A DNA stretch of 34,979 bases, taken from Betaproteobacteria bacterium (GTDB taxonomy: Bacteria; Pseudomonadota; Gammaproteobacteria; Burkholderiales; CAIKXV01). The first letter of the stretch is position 1. Every line of letters begins with the position of its first letter. The translations under genes were made by a program, and so were the position numbers. The DNA is taken from assembly GCA_021298815.1 (NCBI GenBank), contig JAJTHE010000129.1, forward strand, positions 1-34,979, given 5' to 3'. The notes below the pieces were generated by a model. That model was not told where the DNA came from, ran no database searches, and saw only the letters and a list, made by a program, of their open reading frames with translations. Below are positions 15,049 to 22,950 of this stretch, one piece after another.

Positions 15049-15781
15049 CCGTGCGTGCGTTGCCCCGGCCAGAATCGCCCGGCGACAACCGCAGCCAGGC
15101 CCTGCCGCGCACCCGCTCGACGACCATCCGGCGGGTAGCCACGTCGAGGCGATAGGTGAGGTAGGCCCGGTCGCGCACGTTGGACAAGCGCTCCGGGCGG
15201 AACACCGCGGCATTGGTGCCCCGGCAGCGCGCCGATTCCACCAGCAGGCCGTTCGCGCCCTGCCCGTTCAGGTAGTCCCCGACGCGATGGGTGAACGCAT
15301 AGCTGACGGGGTCGACCAGGCCGGGATGGCGCACTTCCTGGCCGCGAAGGTCGACCAACAGCGCATCGCAGCGCACGTTGAACACTCGCCGCTCGGTGAC
15401 GATGGTGCGCGCCTCGCTGGCGAAGCTGTCCAGCACGAACCGCTGCCAGTGCCAGGCGGTCTCGTGCACCGTGGTTTCGAGTTCGAGCGCGCCGTACCAG
15501 ACGCCGAAGCGCGTGCCGTCCGAGAAACGCGTCTGCTGCCAGTGACTCGACTCGAAGCTGTAGCTGATCACCGTGCCGTAGTCGAACGGACGGCTGATCG
15601 CCGCACCGCTCGTGGCCAGCCGGCCGGCGCCCTCGGCCGCGATCGCAACCGCGCGGTCCGCCGGATCGTCGGCCAGGTCGTCGAACAGTTCCTGGGAGTC
15701 GCGGATGCCCGGGATGTTGCGCAGAAGGTCGCCGTGGAGATCGGCGTTGGCGGAGAACAGTTCCGCCGGCAGCGGGACCAC
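15044..15781 (-). CDS. RES-domain toxin
   Basis: This 245-residue protein has the RES fold signature: RFGVWYGALELETTVHE in the middle and LLVESARCRGTNAAVF near the end, supplying the conserved Arg, Glu and Ser. Characterised RES toxins degrade NAD+ and stop growth. The start is a GTG at 15781 immediately after the antitoxin's TAG, so translation is coupled. The antitoxin gene is upstream, the order usual for RES/Xre modules. Length is somewhat above the 150-230 residues typical, with an N-terminal extension (FSANADLHGDLLRNIPGIRD). Confidence 0.9.
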   Translation of the reverse strand: MVPLPAELFSANADLHGDLLRNIPGIRDSQELFDDLADDPADRAVAIAAEGAGRLATSGAAISRPFDYGTVISYSFESSHWQQTRFSDGTRFGVWYGALELETTVHETAWHWQRFVLDSFASEARTIVTERRVFNVRCDALLVDLRGQEVRHPGLVDPVSYAFTHRVGDYLNGQGANGLLVESARCRGTNAAVFRPERLSNVRDRAYLTYRLDVATRRMVVERVRGRAWLRLSPGDSGRGNARTA

Positions 15782-16252
15782 CTAACGGCCGCGCTGGTGG
15801 TCGAGGTAGCGGCGTACCGCGAGCAGGCCCTCGAATCCGTGCGCGATCATCAGGTCGACCGGGCGCCCGCCCAGCCGCACGTTGGGCTGGCTCACCCAGC
15901 GGTAGGCGAGGTCGCGGTCATGCGGAAACAGGATGCGCAGCGACTTGTGGATGCCGAGCAGGTGGCCGGCGCGATCGATCAGGTCGCGGCTGTCCGCGAG
16001 CGGCTCGCCGGCGCGATAGCGCGCCAGCGTGCTGCGGCTGCCGGTGGACAGGCCGAGCAGCGCCGCCTGTTCGGTCGCCGGCAGCGACCAGTGGTCGAGC
16101 AGCCGGGTGACCAGCCGGGACAGGCTGGCACGGGCATCGCGGCCGTGCAGGTCGACCGTCGGATCGAGCCCCTGCAGGCTGCCATCGACCGGATCGGCGG
16201 GCCGGGCGCCTGCGGGAGGGCGGGACACTGCGGTCGCGCGTGCGGACATCAT
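15782..16252 (-). CDS. Xre/MbcA/ParS-type antitoxin of RES toxin
   Basis: This 156-residue protein carries an Xre-like helix-turn-helix core (LPATEQAALLGLSTGSRSTL) followed by LADSRDLIDRAGHLLGIHKS. It ends in the MbcA/ParS/Xre toxin-binding domain with WVSQPNVRLGGRPVDLMIAH and LLAVRRYLDH. Antitoxins of this class neutralise the RES enzyme through the C-terminal domain and repress their own promoter. Two ATG codons, at 16252 and 16249, are possible starts. A palindromic operator lies 19-45 nt upstream. Confidence 0.9.
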   Translation of the reverse strand: MMSARATAVSRPPAGARPADPVDGSLQGLDPTVDLHGRDARASLSRLVTRLLDHWSLPATEQAALLGLSTGSRSTLARYRAGEPLADSRDLIDRAGHLLGIHKSLRILFPHDRDLAYRWVSQPNVRLGGRPVDLMIAHGFEGLLAVRRYLDHQRGR

Positions 16253-16270
16253 CGGGTACCGTGATTTATG

Positions 16271-16297
16271 TGGTACACACTGTGTACCATATGGTAC
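16271..16297. promoter_or_regulatory. Overlapping palindromes, likely antitoxin operator
   Basis: TGGTACACACTGTGTACCA (16271-16289) is a perfect 9-bp-arm palindrome around a central C. It overlaps GTACCATATGGTAC (16284-16297), a second perfect palindrome, so three GGTAC-type half-sites lie in a row. A TTGACG (-35-like) for the minus strand is at 16302-16307, but no good -10 is apparent. Position just upstream of an autoregulating antitoxin makes it the probable binding site. Confidence 0.7.
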
Positions 16298-16383
16298 GCA
16301 TCGTCAAGCCTGCCTCGGGCGTCCAGCGGCCCCGGCCGGCCATCCACGCCGGCCGTTCACACCAGCCGCTCGCCGCCGGCCGG

Positions 16384-17733
16384 TTACCGCCCGCCCCGGC
16401 GCAACGCATCCAGCAGCGGCGCCATCGACGGCCACTGCTCGCACTGGCCGATCGCCCGTTCGACGGCGGCGACGCCGGCATCGGTCAGCACCAGCCCGGC
16501 CAGCTCGCGGAACTTCTCGCGCACCGGTGCCTCGTCCAGCGCCTGGCCGGCCCGCCGGTCGTCCAGCACCGACTGCACGTCGCGCCGTCCGTCCTTCAGC
16601 ACCAGGGTCACCCGCGCCGGCTTGAGCGCAGGCAGGCGCGCAGTCATCGCCTTGTCCTCGACCACGCTGACCCGCTGGCGCAGCGCGGCGATCACCGGAT
16701 CGCGCACCGCCGCGTCGGTGAAGGACGCGTAGCCCAGGTGCCCGTTGACCACCAGCGCCGCTGCCGCATGCGGCAGCGAATAGCGCGCGCCGAAATGTCC
16801 CGGCGGCTCCTTCACGCCCAGGCCGGCCGCGAAGTCGTAGGTCTCGACCTCGATGCGCTCGATGTCCTGCGGCGCGGGCCGCAGTACCGCCAGCGCATCG
16901 CCCAGCGCATCGAGCGCAGGATAGATCGGGTTGCAGCAGGCGCGCAGGCGGAACAGCACCTGTTCGATCTCCCAGCGCTGGCCCAGCCCGTCGAACACCG
17001 GGGCGTCGTCGAAGCCCACGGACAGCAGGTCGACCATCGTCTGCTCGATCGCGTTGCGCTGCGCAGTGAAGCCGGCCAGCGCGAGCTCGGGGGCGGTCAC
17101 CGCCGCCATCGCGGACATGCCGCCCGAGGCATTGATGGTGGTCGCGCCGGCCACCACGTTGCCGTAACCGGCGGTGACCATCAGGTTGCCGCCGATGCGG
17201 ATCGCGGTGCCGGTGGCGGCGGCATCCAGGCCGCGCAGCCGCGCACCGGCGGCGATCGCACCCAGCATGCCGGCCTGGCCCAGCGGATGCGCGAGCGGAC
17301 GGCGGGTAGTGGCCGCACCGAGACGGATCGCCACGTCGTAGCCGGTGACCAGCGCTGCGAGCAGTTCGCGTCCGTTGCGGCCCGCGCGCTCGGCGACGGC
17401 GAGCGCGCCCGGCACGATCTGGATCGCGGCCTGGCAGGACACCTTGCCGTGCGTCTCGCACATCTCGATCGCGCGCCCGGCGACACCGTTGAGGAAGGCG
17501 GCCCGGCCGGCATCGTTCGCCGGCCAGCCCGGTGCCAGCACGGTCGCGCCGCTCCCCGCACCGAAGGCCAGGCCCTCGCGCAGGCGTGCCACTTCGGGCT
17601 GCTGCGAGCCGCCCAGGACCACGCCGAGCGTGTCGAGCAGCACCAGCTTCGCCAGCCGCCGCACGTCGTCGGGTATGTCGTCCGGCCGCGTTCCCGAAAC
17701 CATCTGCGCCAGTGCGTCGATTGCCTTGCTCAT
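16384..17733 (-). CDS. MmgE/PrpD family protein (second copy)
   Basis: This 449-residue MmgE/PrpD protein is clearly different from the one at 9849. The N-terminus matches the family (RLAKLVLLDTLGVVLGGSQQ), as do GRNGRELLAALVTGYDVAIR and TTINASGGMSAM. At the place where the other copy has DADDVH...HPG, this one reads EMCETHGKVSCQAAIQIVPG followed by ALAVAE. The HPG motif is therefore altered and a different substrate is likely. ATG 17733 has GGAGG 8 nt upstream and overlaps the amidohydrolase stop by 4 nt (ATGA). The pair suggests successive steps: hydrolysis of a lactone, amide or dicarboxylate, then dehydration or isomerisation. Confidence 0.87.
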   Translation of the reverse strand: MSKAIDALAQMVSGTRPDDIPDDVRRLAKLVLLDTLGVVLGGSQQPEVARLREGLAFGAGSGATVLAPGWPANDAGRAAFLNGVAGRAIEMCETHGKVSCQAAIQIVPGALAVAERAGRNGRELLAALVTGYDVAIRLGAATTRRPLAHPLGQAGMLGAIAAGARLRGLDAAATGTAIRIGGNLMVTAGYGNVVAGATTINASGGMSAMAAVTAPELALAGFTAQRNAIEQTMVDLLSVGFDDAPVFDGLGQRWEIEQVLFRLRACCNPIYPALDALGDALAVLRPAPQDIERIEVETYDFAAGLGVKEPPGHFGARYSLPHAAAALVVNGHLGYASFTDAAVRDPVIAALRQRVSVVEDKAMTARLPALKPARVTLVLKDGRRDVQSVLDDRRAGQALDEAPVREKFRELAGLVLTDAGVAAVERAIGQCEQWPSMAPLLDALRRGGR

Positions 17734-18689
17734 CGTCGTTCCTCCGTCGTTGATCGCGCGCTTCGGTCGAAGCCGTACAGCCGGCGCGGATTGTCGACCA
17801 GTATCCGGCGCCGCATCGCCTCGTCCGGCGCCCATTCCCCGAGCATGTCGGCGAGGTCGCCGTCGTCGGGCATCTTCTCGCGGGCGCTGGGATGCGGCCA
17901 GTCGGAGCCCCAGACGACCCGGTCGGGGGCGACCTCGATCATGCCGCGCGCGAACGGCACCAGATCGGGATAGTGCGGGACGGCATCGGACACGAAGTAC
18001 GGCCCCATCAGCTTGGCCCAGACGTTGTCGCGCGCCAGCAGGCGCAGCAGCGCGCGGTATGCACCCGACTGCAGGCCTTCCGCGGTGGCGATGCGCGCGA
18101 AATGGTCGATCACGATGTCGATGTCGAGCGCCTCCAGTGCCTGTTCGATCTGCGGCATCGTGCGCAGGTCAAGGTAGAACTGCAGGTGCCAGCCCAGCGG
18201 CTTGATGCGCGCGGCCAGGCGCGGCGCATCCTCGATGCGCAGGCCCGGCGTGGCGGAGGCGGTGTTGATGCGGATGCCGCGGAACCCCTGGGCATGCATG
18301 GCCTCGAGTTCACGATCGCCGATGTCTGCCGACACGACCGCGACCGCACGCAGGTCGAAGGTGCCGGACTGCAGCGCCTCGACGATCAGCGAATTGTCGG
18401 TGCCGTACACGCTGGGCTGCACCAGCACGCCGCGCTCGCAGCCCAGCCTGCGCAGCATCCGCACATAGGCGGGAAAAGGCGTCTCGTGCGGCACGAAATG
18501 CGTCTTCGGCAGCAGCGGATAGCGCGACTGCGGGCCGAACACATGGGCGTGGCAGTCGCAGGCCCCGGGCGGGAACGGACGCGCGGGCGGATGCGGATCG
18601 GCCGCCGGCGGCGGGATGTCGGGCACGCGGATGGCCGGGGGCTCGGCGCGCGAAGGGGAACCGGGGCTGGAACGGGAGGCGTCTGTCAT
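17730..18689 (-). CDS. Amidohydrolase 2 family (LigI/GalB-like TIM barrel) hydrolase
   Basis: This is a 319-residue TIM-barrel hydrolase of the amidohydrolase-2 family. The metal-binding HxH is His47/His49 in GACDCHAHVFGP. It is followed by RYPLLPKTHFVPHE and RGVLVQPSVYGTDN, a pattern shared with 2-pyrone-4,6-dicarboxylate lactonase (LigI) and related enzymes. Later VIDHFARI and WGSDWPHP supply the remaining active-site residues. It probably hydrolyses a lactone or cyclic ester of a di- or tricarboxylate. ATG 18689 is preferred because family similarity starts shortly after it; its ribosome binding site is weak. It heads a two-gene operon with the MmgE/PrpD gene. Confidence 0.88.
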   Translation of the reverse strand: MTDASRSSPGSPSRAEPPAIRVPDIPPPAADPHPPARPFPPGACDCHAHVFGPQSRYPLLPKTHFVPHETPFPAYVRMLRRLGCERGVLVQPSVYGTDNSLIVEALQSGTFDLRAVAVVSADIGDRELEAMHAQGFRGIRINTASATPGLRIEDAPRLAARIKPLGWHLQFYLDLRTMPQIEQALEALDIDIVIDHFARIATAEGLQSGAYRALLRLLARDNVWAKLMGPYFVSDAVPHYPDLVPFARGMIEVAPDRVVWGSDWPHPSAREKMPDDGDLADMLGEWAPDEAMRRRILVDNPRRLYGFDRSARSTTEERR

Positions 18690-18697
18690 CGCATGGG

Positions 18698-18713
18698 GGC
18701 ACCGCACGGTGCC
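18698..18713. promoter_or_regulatory. Short inverted repeat in divergent promoter gap
   Basis: GGCACCG (18698-18704) and CGGTGCC (18707-18713) form a perfect 7-bp inverted repeat with a 2-nt centre. It lies 9 nt upstream of the amidohydrolase start and in the 84-nt gap to the divergent GFA gene. It could be an operator or a leader hairpin that restricts translation. Confidence 0.4.
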
Positions 18714-18773
18714 GGATCGTGGCGCAGCGGTTAATCTTGCGCACGACGATATCACTCCGGGAGGATCCACCCC

Positions 18774-19178
18774 ATGCATGCAGAAGGGCGATGCCACTGC
18801 GGAAGCATCCGCTACCAGGCCGAGGTCGACCCGTCCCGGGTGGCCATCTGCCACTGCACCGATTGCCAGGTGCTCACCGGATCGCCTTACCGGGTGTCGG
18901 TCGTGGTACCTGCCGAGCGCTTCACCCTGCTGGCCGGGGAGCCGAAGTTCTACGTGAAGGTCGCCGCGAGCGGCAACCGGCGCGCCCATGCGTTCTGTCC
19001 CTAGTGCGGCACGCCGGTGTTCGCCCGTCCGGACGCCGACCCGCCCCTGACCTATACCCTGCGCATCGGCGGCCTCGCCCAGCGCGCGGACCTGCCACCG
19101 CAGCGGCAGATCTGGTGCGACTCCTCGCTCCCCTGGTCGAAGGACATCCGCGCGCTGCCGGCCTCGGCTCGGCAGTGA
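18774..19178 (+). pseudogene. GFA-family (CENP-V/GFA) zinc protein interrupted by in-frame TAG
   Basis: ATG 18774 follows GGGAGG. The N-terminal part carries the family's cysteines: CxC (Cys7, Cys9) and the catalytic set CHCTDC (Cys26, Cys28, Cys31). The second zinc pair should be FCPxCGTPVF. Here codon 77, the x, is TAG (19002-19004). The frame continues without shift as CGTPVFARP to LPASARQ and a TGA at 19176-19178, for 134 codons in all. A single CAG-to-TAG change would explain it. Without readthrough the 76-residue product loses Cys78 and about 40% of the fold and should not bind zinc correctly. The family includes glutathione-dependent formaldehyde-activating enzyme, but most members have unknown substrates. 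Confidence 0.85.
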
Positions 19179-19182
19179 CCAG

Positions 19183-19219
19183 GACCGGACAAGGCCGAGC
19201 CGCCGCCGCGCGTCCGGTC
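19183..19219. terminator. Hairpin between convergent genes
   Basis: GACCGGAC (19183-19190) and GTCCGGTC (19212-19219) form a perfect 8-bp stem with a 21-nt loop between the GFA stop and the PRC-barrel stop, which it overlaps. There is no T-run. It is a candidate bidirectional terminator. Confidence 0.45.
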
Positions 19220-19727
19220 AGCGCGTGGCGGGTACCGGATAGGCCCGGCGGTTGTCCGCGTTCCACTTCTCGTCGTTGAAGTTCGGCCAGGTGTTCGCAG
19301 GAAAGCCCGGCGCCGCCTGCAGGCGCTTGCGATCGATGTCGAGCACGAGGTGGTCCTCGTTTGCCACCGGCTGCAGCGCCTTCCACGGGATGGCATGCAG
19401 GCGGTCGCCGATGCCGAGGAAGCCACCGGTCGACACGACCGCGTAAGCCACGGTGCCGTTGCGATCGAGCACGATGTCCTCGACGTCGCCGATCTTTTCG
19501 CCCTGGCGGTTGCGCACGTTCGTGCCGATGATCTTGCTGGCACGGTGGCGGCGCTCCCAGTCGCGCTCGGCGCGGTTGCCGTCGGCGCGCATGGCCGTGG
19601 CGGTCGCGGGACGCGCGGCCACCGGCTCCTTCGGGGTGACGGCGGGCGCCTGGGCGATCGCGAGGCCACCGAAGGACATCATCATGGCCAGCGCCAATGG
19701 GCGCAGCATCCCGGTCTGTTCGTTCAT
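19218..19727 (-). CDS. Exported PRC-barrel domain protein
   Basis: This 169-residue protein starts at ATG 19727 with AGGAG 8 nt upstream. The signal peptide ends near GGLAIAQA. A charged linker (RAERDWERRHRASKIIG) leads into a PRC-barrel domain: TNVRNRQGEKIGDVEDIVLD, then TVAYAVVSTGGFLGIGDRLH, then AIPWKALQPV. PRC barrels are small beta-barrels used for protein or RNA contacts in RimM, photosynthetic reaction centres and many envelope stress proteins. In exported single-domain form the role is unknown. It is a monocistronic gene with a divergent racemase upstream. Confidence 0.85.
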   Translation of the reverse strand: MNEQTGMLRPLALAMMMSFGGLAIAQAPAVTPKEPVAARPATATAMRADGNRAERDWERRHRASKIIGTNVRNRQGEKIGDVEDIVLDRNGTVAYAVVSTGGFLGIGDRLHAIPWKALQPVANEDHLVLDIDRKRLQAAPGFPANTWPNFNDEKWNADNRRAYPVPATR

Positions 19728-19871
19728 TTCGGGTTCTCCTGGAGTAGGTGCAGCAACAGACCCGCCCGCAGCCTCCATGCCCGTGCGCGAACGACGGCAC
19801 GGTCCTGGCGTTCCACCCGTGCCCGGTTTTCGGTAGATTCGCAGCTTCTCTCCCCCGAACCGGCCCCTGCC

Positions 19872-20567
19872 ATGACCGAACGCATCCTCGTCATCAACCC
19901 CAACAGCACCCGGTCGGTCACCGAGCAGATGAGCGCCGCGGTCGAGGCAATGCGCCTGCCGGGCGGGCCGCAGATCGTCTGCGAGACGCTGCACGAGGGC
20001 CCTGCGGGCGTCGAGACGCAGGCGCAGGTGGACGCGAGCACGGGGCTGCTGCTCGACTGGCTTTCCGCCCGCCCGGAGATGGCGGCAAGCGATGCCATCA
20101 TCATCGGCTGCTTCTCCGATCCGGGGCTGCACGCGCTGCGCGAGGTCTACCGGCAGCCAGTGCTCGGCATCGGCGAGTCGGGCTTCAACACCGCCTCGGC
20201 AGTCGCGGAACGCTTCGCCTCGATCGCGATCGTCGCCGGGTCGCTCGCCCGCCATCGCCGGAAGATCCGCGCGATGGGCTTCGAGCACCGCTACTGCGGC
20301 GGCCTCGCAGTCGAGATGGGCATCGCCGCGCTGGCCGACGTGCAGCGCGCACGCGAACGGCTCGTCGATGTCGGCACCCGCCTGCGCGACGACCACGGCG
20401 CACAGGCGATCGTGCTCGGCTGCGCCGGGTTCTCGGCGCACCGCGAAGCACTCGAACAGAAGCTCGGCGTGGCCGTGATCGAACCGACCCAGTCGGCCGT
20501 CGCGCTGGCCATGGGCCAGGTGCTGGCGCGCCGTTCGCTGGCCGCGCCGAGGCGCGAAGCGGCCTGA
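19872..20567 (+). CDS. Asp/Glu/hydantoin racemase family protein
   Basis: This 231-residue protein starts at ATG 19872. MTERILVINPNSTRSVTEQM is the hallmark opening of hydantoin and Asp/Glu racemase family members. The two catalytic cysteines are Cys80 (IIIGCFSDPG) and Cys184 (IVLGCAGF). The family contains hydantoin racemases, allantoin racemase, maleate isomerase and arylmalonate decarboxylase. The SDPG after Cys80 fits the hydantoin-racemase branch best. It stands alone between divergent and convergent neighbours. The RutB-like amidohydrolase at 24233 is close enough to suggest a shared ureide or amide theme, but this is inference. Confidence 0.88.
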   Translation: MTERILVINPNSTRSVTEQMSAAVEAMRLPGGPQIVCETLHEGPAGVETQAQVDASTGLLLDWLSARPEMAASDAIIIGCFSDPGLHALREVYRQPVLGIGESGFNTASAVAERFASIAIVAGSLARHRRKIRAMGFEHRYCGGLAVEMGIAALADVQRARERLVDVGTRLRDDHGAQAIVLGCAGFSAHREALEQKLGVAVIEPTQSAVALAMGQVLARRSLAAPRREAA

Positions 20568-20577
20568 ACCGGCACCG

Positions 20578-20638
20578 GCCTGCGCCGGCAAGCGCGCGTC
20601 GCCGCAGGCAGCGTCGGCCCTGAAGGCCCGGCGCCGGG
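20578..20638. terminator. Palindromic intergenic segment at convergent ends
   Basis: GCCTGCG/CGCAGGC (20578-20584 with 20603-20609) and the perfect palindrome CCCGGCGCCGGG (20627-20638) lie between the racemase and Bug stops. They could form one or two terminator-like hairpins. No T-run is present. Confidence 0.35.
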
Positions 20639-20649
20639 ACGACGAAGGA

Positions 20650-21645
20650 TCACTCGGCCTTGATCTTCGCGGCCTTGATCACCTCGCCCCACTTCACGTA
20701 CTCGCGGTTCACGAACTCGGCGGCCTCCTTCGGGCTGGTACCCAGCGGCTCGATGGCTGCCTTTTCGAGCCCGGCCCTCACCTCGGGCTCGCGCAGGACC
20801 TTCACGAACTCGGCATGCAGGCGCGAGACGATCGTCGCCGGGGTCGCGACCGGGACGAAGATGCCGCCCCAGACGCTGACCACCACCCCGGGAAAGCCGG
20901 CCTCGACCATGGTCGGCAGGTCGGGCAACGCGGGCGAACGCCTGTCCCCGGTGGTGGCCAGACCGCGCAGCCGACCGTCCCGGATGAACGCCTCCGTCCC
21001 TGCCAGGCTGCCGAACACCATCTGTACCTGTCCGGCGACCACAGCGGTGACGGCAGGGCCGACGCCCTTGAACGGCACGTGCAGGACATCGAGCTTCGCG
21101 CGTGCATTGAACAGTTCGCCTGCCATGTGCGGCGTGCTGCCCAGCCCAGCGGACCCGTAGGCCAGCTTCGACGACCGCGACAGCTCGGCGAGTTCCTTCA
21201 CCGACTTCGCCGGCACCTTCGCATTGACCGCGAGCACCAGCGACGCCGTGGTGAAGATGGTCACTGCGGAGAGGTCCTGCAGGCGGTATTTGGGGTCCTG
21301 CTGCAGGTGCAGGTTGATCACCAACGAAGGATCGGCGAGCAGCACCGTGTAGCCATCGGGCGTCGCATTGGCGGCGGTCTGCATCGCGATCACCCCACCA
21401 CCGCCGGGCCGGTTGTCGACGATCACGCTCTGGCCCATCGATTCGGACAGCTTCGGGCTGGCGAGCCGCCCGACGAAGTCGAAGATGCCGCCGGGCGCGA
21501 ATGGCACCAGCAGGCGGACGGGACGAGATGGCCAGGCGTCGGCGGCGAACGCGGGGCTGGCCGGGACGGCGACGGCCAGCGCGGCGAGGACCACTGCAGC
21601 GGCGGCGACGCCCGCACCGTGCGCAGGCGAGATTCGAAGATCCAT
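20650..21645 (-). CDS. Bug/TctC-family periplasmic solute-binding protein
   Basis: This 331-residue protein starts at ATG 21645, preceded by a GGGGGGA stretch. It has a long Ala-rich signal peptide ending near PAFAADA, then WPSRPVRLLVPFAPGGIFDF. It continues with IVDNRPGGGGVIA, PDGYTVLLAD, LHVPFKGVGPA and DLPTMVEAGFPG. IFDF replaces the usual xxDx, so the cleft lip differs slightly from its paralogues. It is transcribed divergently from the CMD-LeuD-LeuC operon at 21814, so the two are probably co-regulated and its ligand may feed that pathway. Confidence 0.92.
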   Translation of the reverse strand: MDLRISPAHGAGVAAAAVVLAALAVAVPASPAFAADAWPSRPVRLLVPFAPGGIFDFVGRLASPKLSESMGQSVIVDNRPGGGGVIAMQTAANATPDGYTVLLADPSLVINLHLQQDPKYRLQDLSAVTIFTTASLVLAVNAKVPAKSVKELAELSRSSKLAYGSAGLGSTPHMAGELFNARAKLDVLHVPFKGVGPAVTAVVAGQVQMVFGSLAGTEAFIRDGRLRGLATTGDRRSPALPDLPTMVEAGFPGVVVSVWGGIFVPVATPATIVSRLHAEFVKVLREPEVRAGLEKAAIEPLGTSPKEAAEFVNREYVKWGEVIKAAKIKAE

Positions 21646-21697
21646 GTGTCCCCCCGATGTTGTAGTTGCCGACCCCGGCGGATGAGGCAAGGTTCGT

Positions 21698-21720
21698 ACC
21701 AGTCGGATCACTGGTGTGAT
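21698..21720. promoter_or_regulatory. Overlapping inverted repeats in divergent gap
   Basis: ACCAGT-CGGATC-ACTGGT (21698-21715) overlaps ATCAC-TGGT-GTGAT (21707-21720). They sit in the 168-nt gap between a Bug gene (minus) and a CMD operon (plus), where a shared regulator would bind. No regulator gene is adjacent. Confidence 0.4.
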
Positions 21721-21813
21721 AACGACATACCCGCCGACACGCCCCGAATCTTGACCGCGACCGGACCCGGGTGTAAAGCTTCCTGCACGAGAAACGGAGC
21801 GAGGAGTCCGGAC

Positions 21814-22413
21814 ATGACGCAGAAGGTGAAGCTGGTCCAGCCCAAGGATGCAACCGGCGAAACCGCCCGCATCTTCGAGGACATCCGCAAGACGAAGGGC
21901 GACAAGTTCCTCACGCCCACCTGGGGCTTCTTCGCCCAGGACGTGGAACTGCTGCGCCACTGGTGGGGCCTGACCAAGCGCCTGCAGATGACCGAAGGCG
22001 CGATCGAGAAGACACTGCTCAACTCGATCTCCCTGGTGTGCGCGGCCGAGGTGAACTGCCCGCGCTGCATCAACAACCACCAGACGCACCTGATCGAACA
22101 CTTCGGCATGTCGACCGACGACGTGATGGAAGTGCTCGACTTCGAGAACTCCTCGAAGGTCGATGAACGCGCGAAGGCGGTGCTGCGCTTCGCGCGCAAG
22201 ACGGCATTCAACGAGCCGATGGACGAGTCCGACTTCGCCGCGCTGCGCAGGCACGGCATCACCGATGTCGGCGTCGCCGAGATCGTGTCGATGGCGATGC
22301 TCGAGTCCGGCATGGCGCGCCACGCGGTCGGCGTCGCGCAGTTCGAGAACGGCGACGACTGGCCGCGCGACAACCTGCCGTCGAAGACCTATGCCGAGAA
22401 CGTGAACGCCTGA
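21814..22413 (+). CDS. Carboxymuconolactone decarboxylase/AhpD-like protein
   Basis: This 199-residue protein has GAGGAG upstream of ATG 21814. The AhpD-type CxxCxxxH motif is present as CPRCINNH, preceded by LNSISLVCAAEVN. The rest is all-helical (VLDFENSSKVDERAKAVLRF, then IVSMAMLESGMARHAVGVAQ). Family members are either gamma-carboxymuconolactone decarboxylases or thiol-peroxidase-like enzymes. The CxxC points to redox or peroxidase-type chemistry. It is followed at 16 nt by the LeuD-like gene. A paralogue with the same layout is at 24977 in the opposing operon. Confidence 0.88.
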   Translation: MTQKVKLVQPKDATGETARIFEDIRKTKGDKFLTPTWGFFAQDVELLRHWWGLTKRLQMTEGAIEKTLLNSISLVCAAEVNCPRCINNHQTHLIEHFGMSTDDVMEVLDFENSSKVDERAKAVLRFARKTAFNEPMDESDFAALRRHGITDVGVAEIVSMAMLESGMARHAVGVAQFENGDDWPRDNLPSKTYAENVNA

Positions 22414-22429
22414 GCCGGACGCCGCCGCC

Positions 22430-22948
22430 ATGCCGATCGCACCGATCGAGGGCACCGCCGCGGTCTTCGGGGACCATGTCTCCGCCGACTCGGTGCTGCC
22501 TGCACGCCATTCCTTCCTGCCGCCCGAGCAGATGGCCGAGCAGGTCCTGATGGACGTCGGCCCGGAGGCGAACCGCAAGGTGCGCACCCATGCGGTGATC
22601 GTCGCGGGCGAGGCGTTCGGTTACGGTACCGGCCGGGAATCCCCGTCGCGCGCGCTGCGCGCCGCCGGCGTGCGCGCGGTGATCGCACGCAGCTTCTCCC
22701 GGCTGTTCTTCCGCAACGCGCTCAACAACGGCATCGTGGTCATCCAGTGCCCGGCGCTGGCGGCGATGCCGGTGCAGGACGGCGATCCGATCACGGTGTC
22801 GCTCGATGAAGGCCGGGTGCACTGGAAGGGCCAGTCGTTCGATTTCCCGCCGATGAGCGGTGTGGTGTCGGAGATCGTCGAGGCCGGCAACCTGATCAAC
22901 TACGGCCGTGCGCTGCTGGCGAAAGCCGCGGCCGGCAACGGAGCCTGA
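22430..22948 (+). CDS. Aconitase-superfamily small subunit (LeuD-like)
   Basis: This is a 172-residue swivel-domain subunit. Near the N-terminus FGDHVSADSVLPA corresponds to the FGDNIDTDxIIP motif of LeuD. GEAFGYGTGRESPSRALRAA corresponds to GxNFGCGSSREHAPWAL, but Cys-Gly-Ser-Ser is replaced by Tyr-Gly-Thr-Gly, so the substrate loop is changed. IARSFSRLFFRNALNNG is well conserved. It pairs with the large subunit 2 nt downstream. Loop changes and absence of leuB make leucine biosynthesis unlikely. Maleate, citramalate or dimethylmalate hydratase-type enzymes use the same architecture. Confidence 0.88.
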   Translation: MPIAPIEGTAAVFGDHVSADSVLPARHSFLPPEQMAEQVLMDVGPEANRKVRTHAVIVAGEAFGYGTGRESPSRALRAAGVRAVIARSFSRLFFRNALNNGIVVIQCPALAAMPVQDGDPITVSLDEGRVHWKGQSFDFPPMSGVVSEIVEAGNLINYGRALLAKAAAGNGA

Positions 22949-22950
22949 CC

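Noticed and set aside
19002..19004. TAG in the GFA gene as selenocysteine- or pyrrolysine-type recoding
   Set aside because: TAG is not the selenocysteine codon, no pyl genes are visible, and the position (x of CPxCG) needs no special residue. Mutation or sequencing error is simpler.
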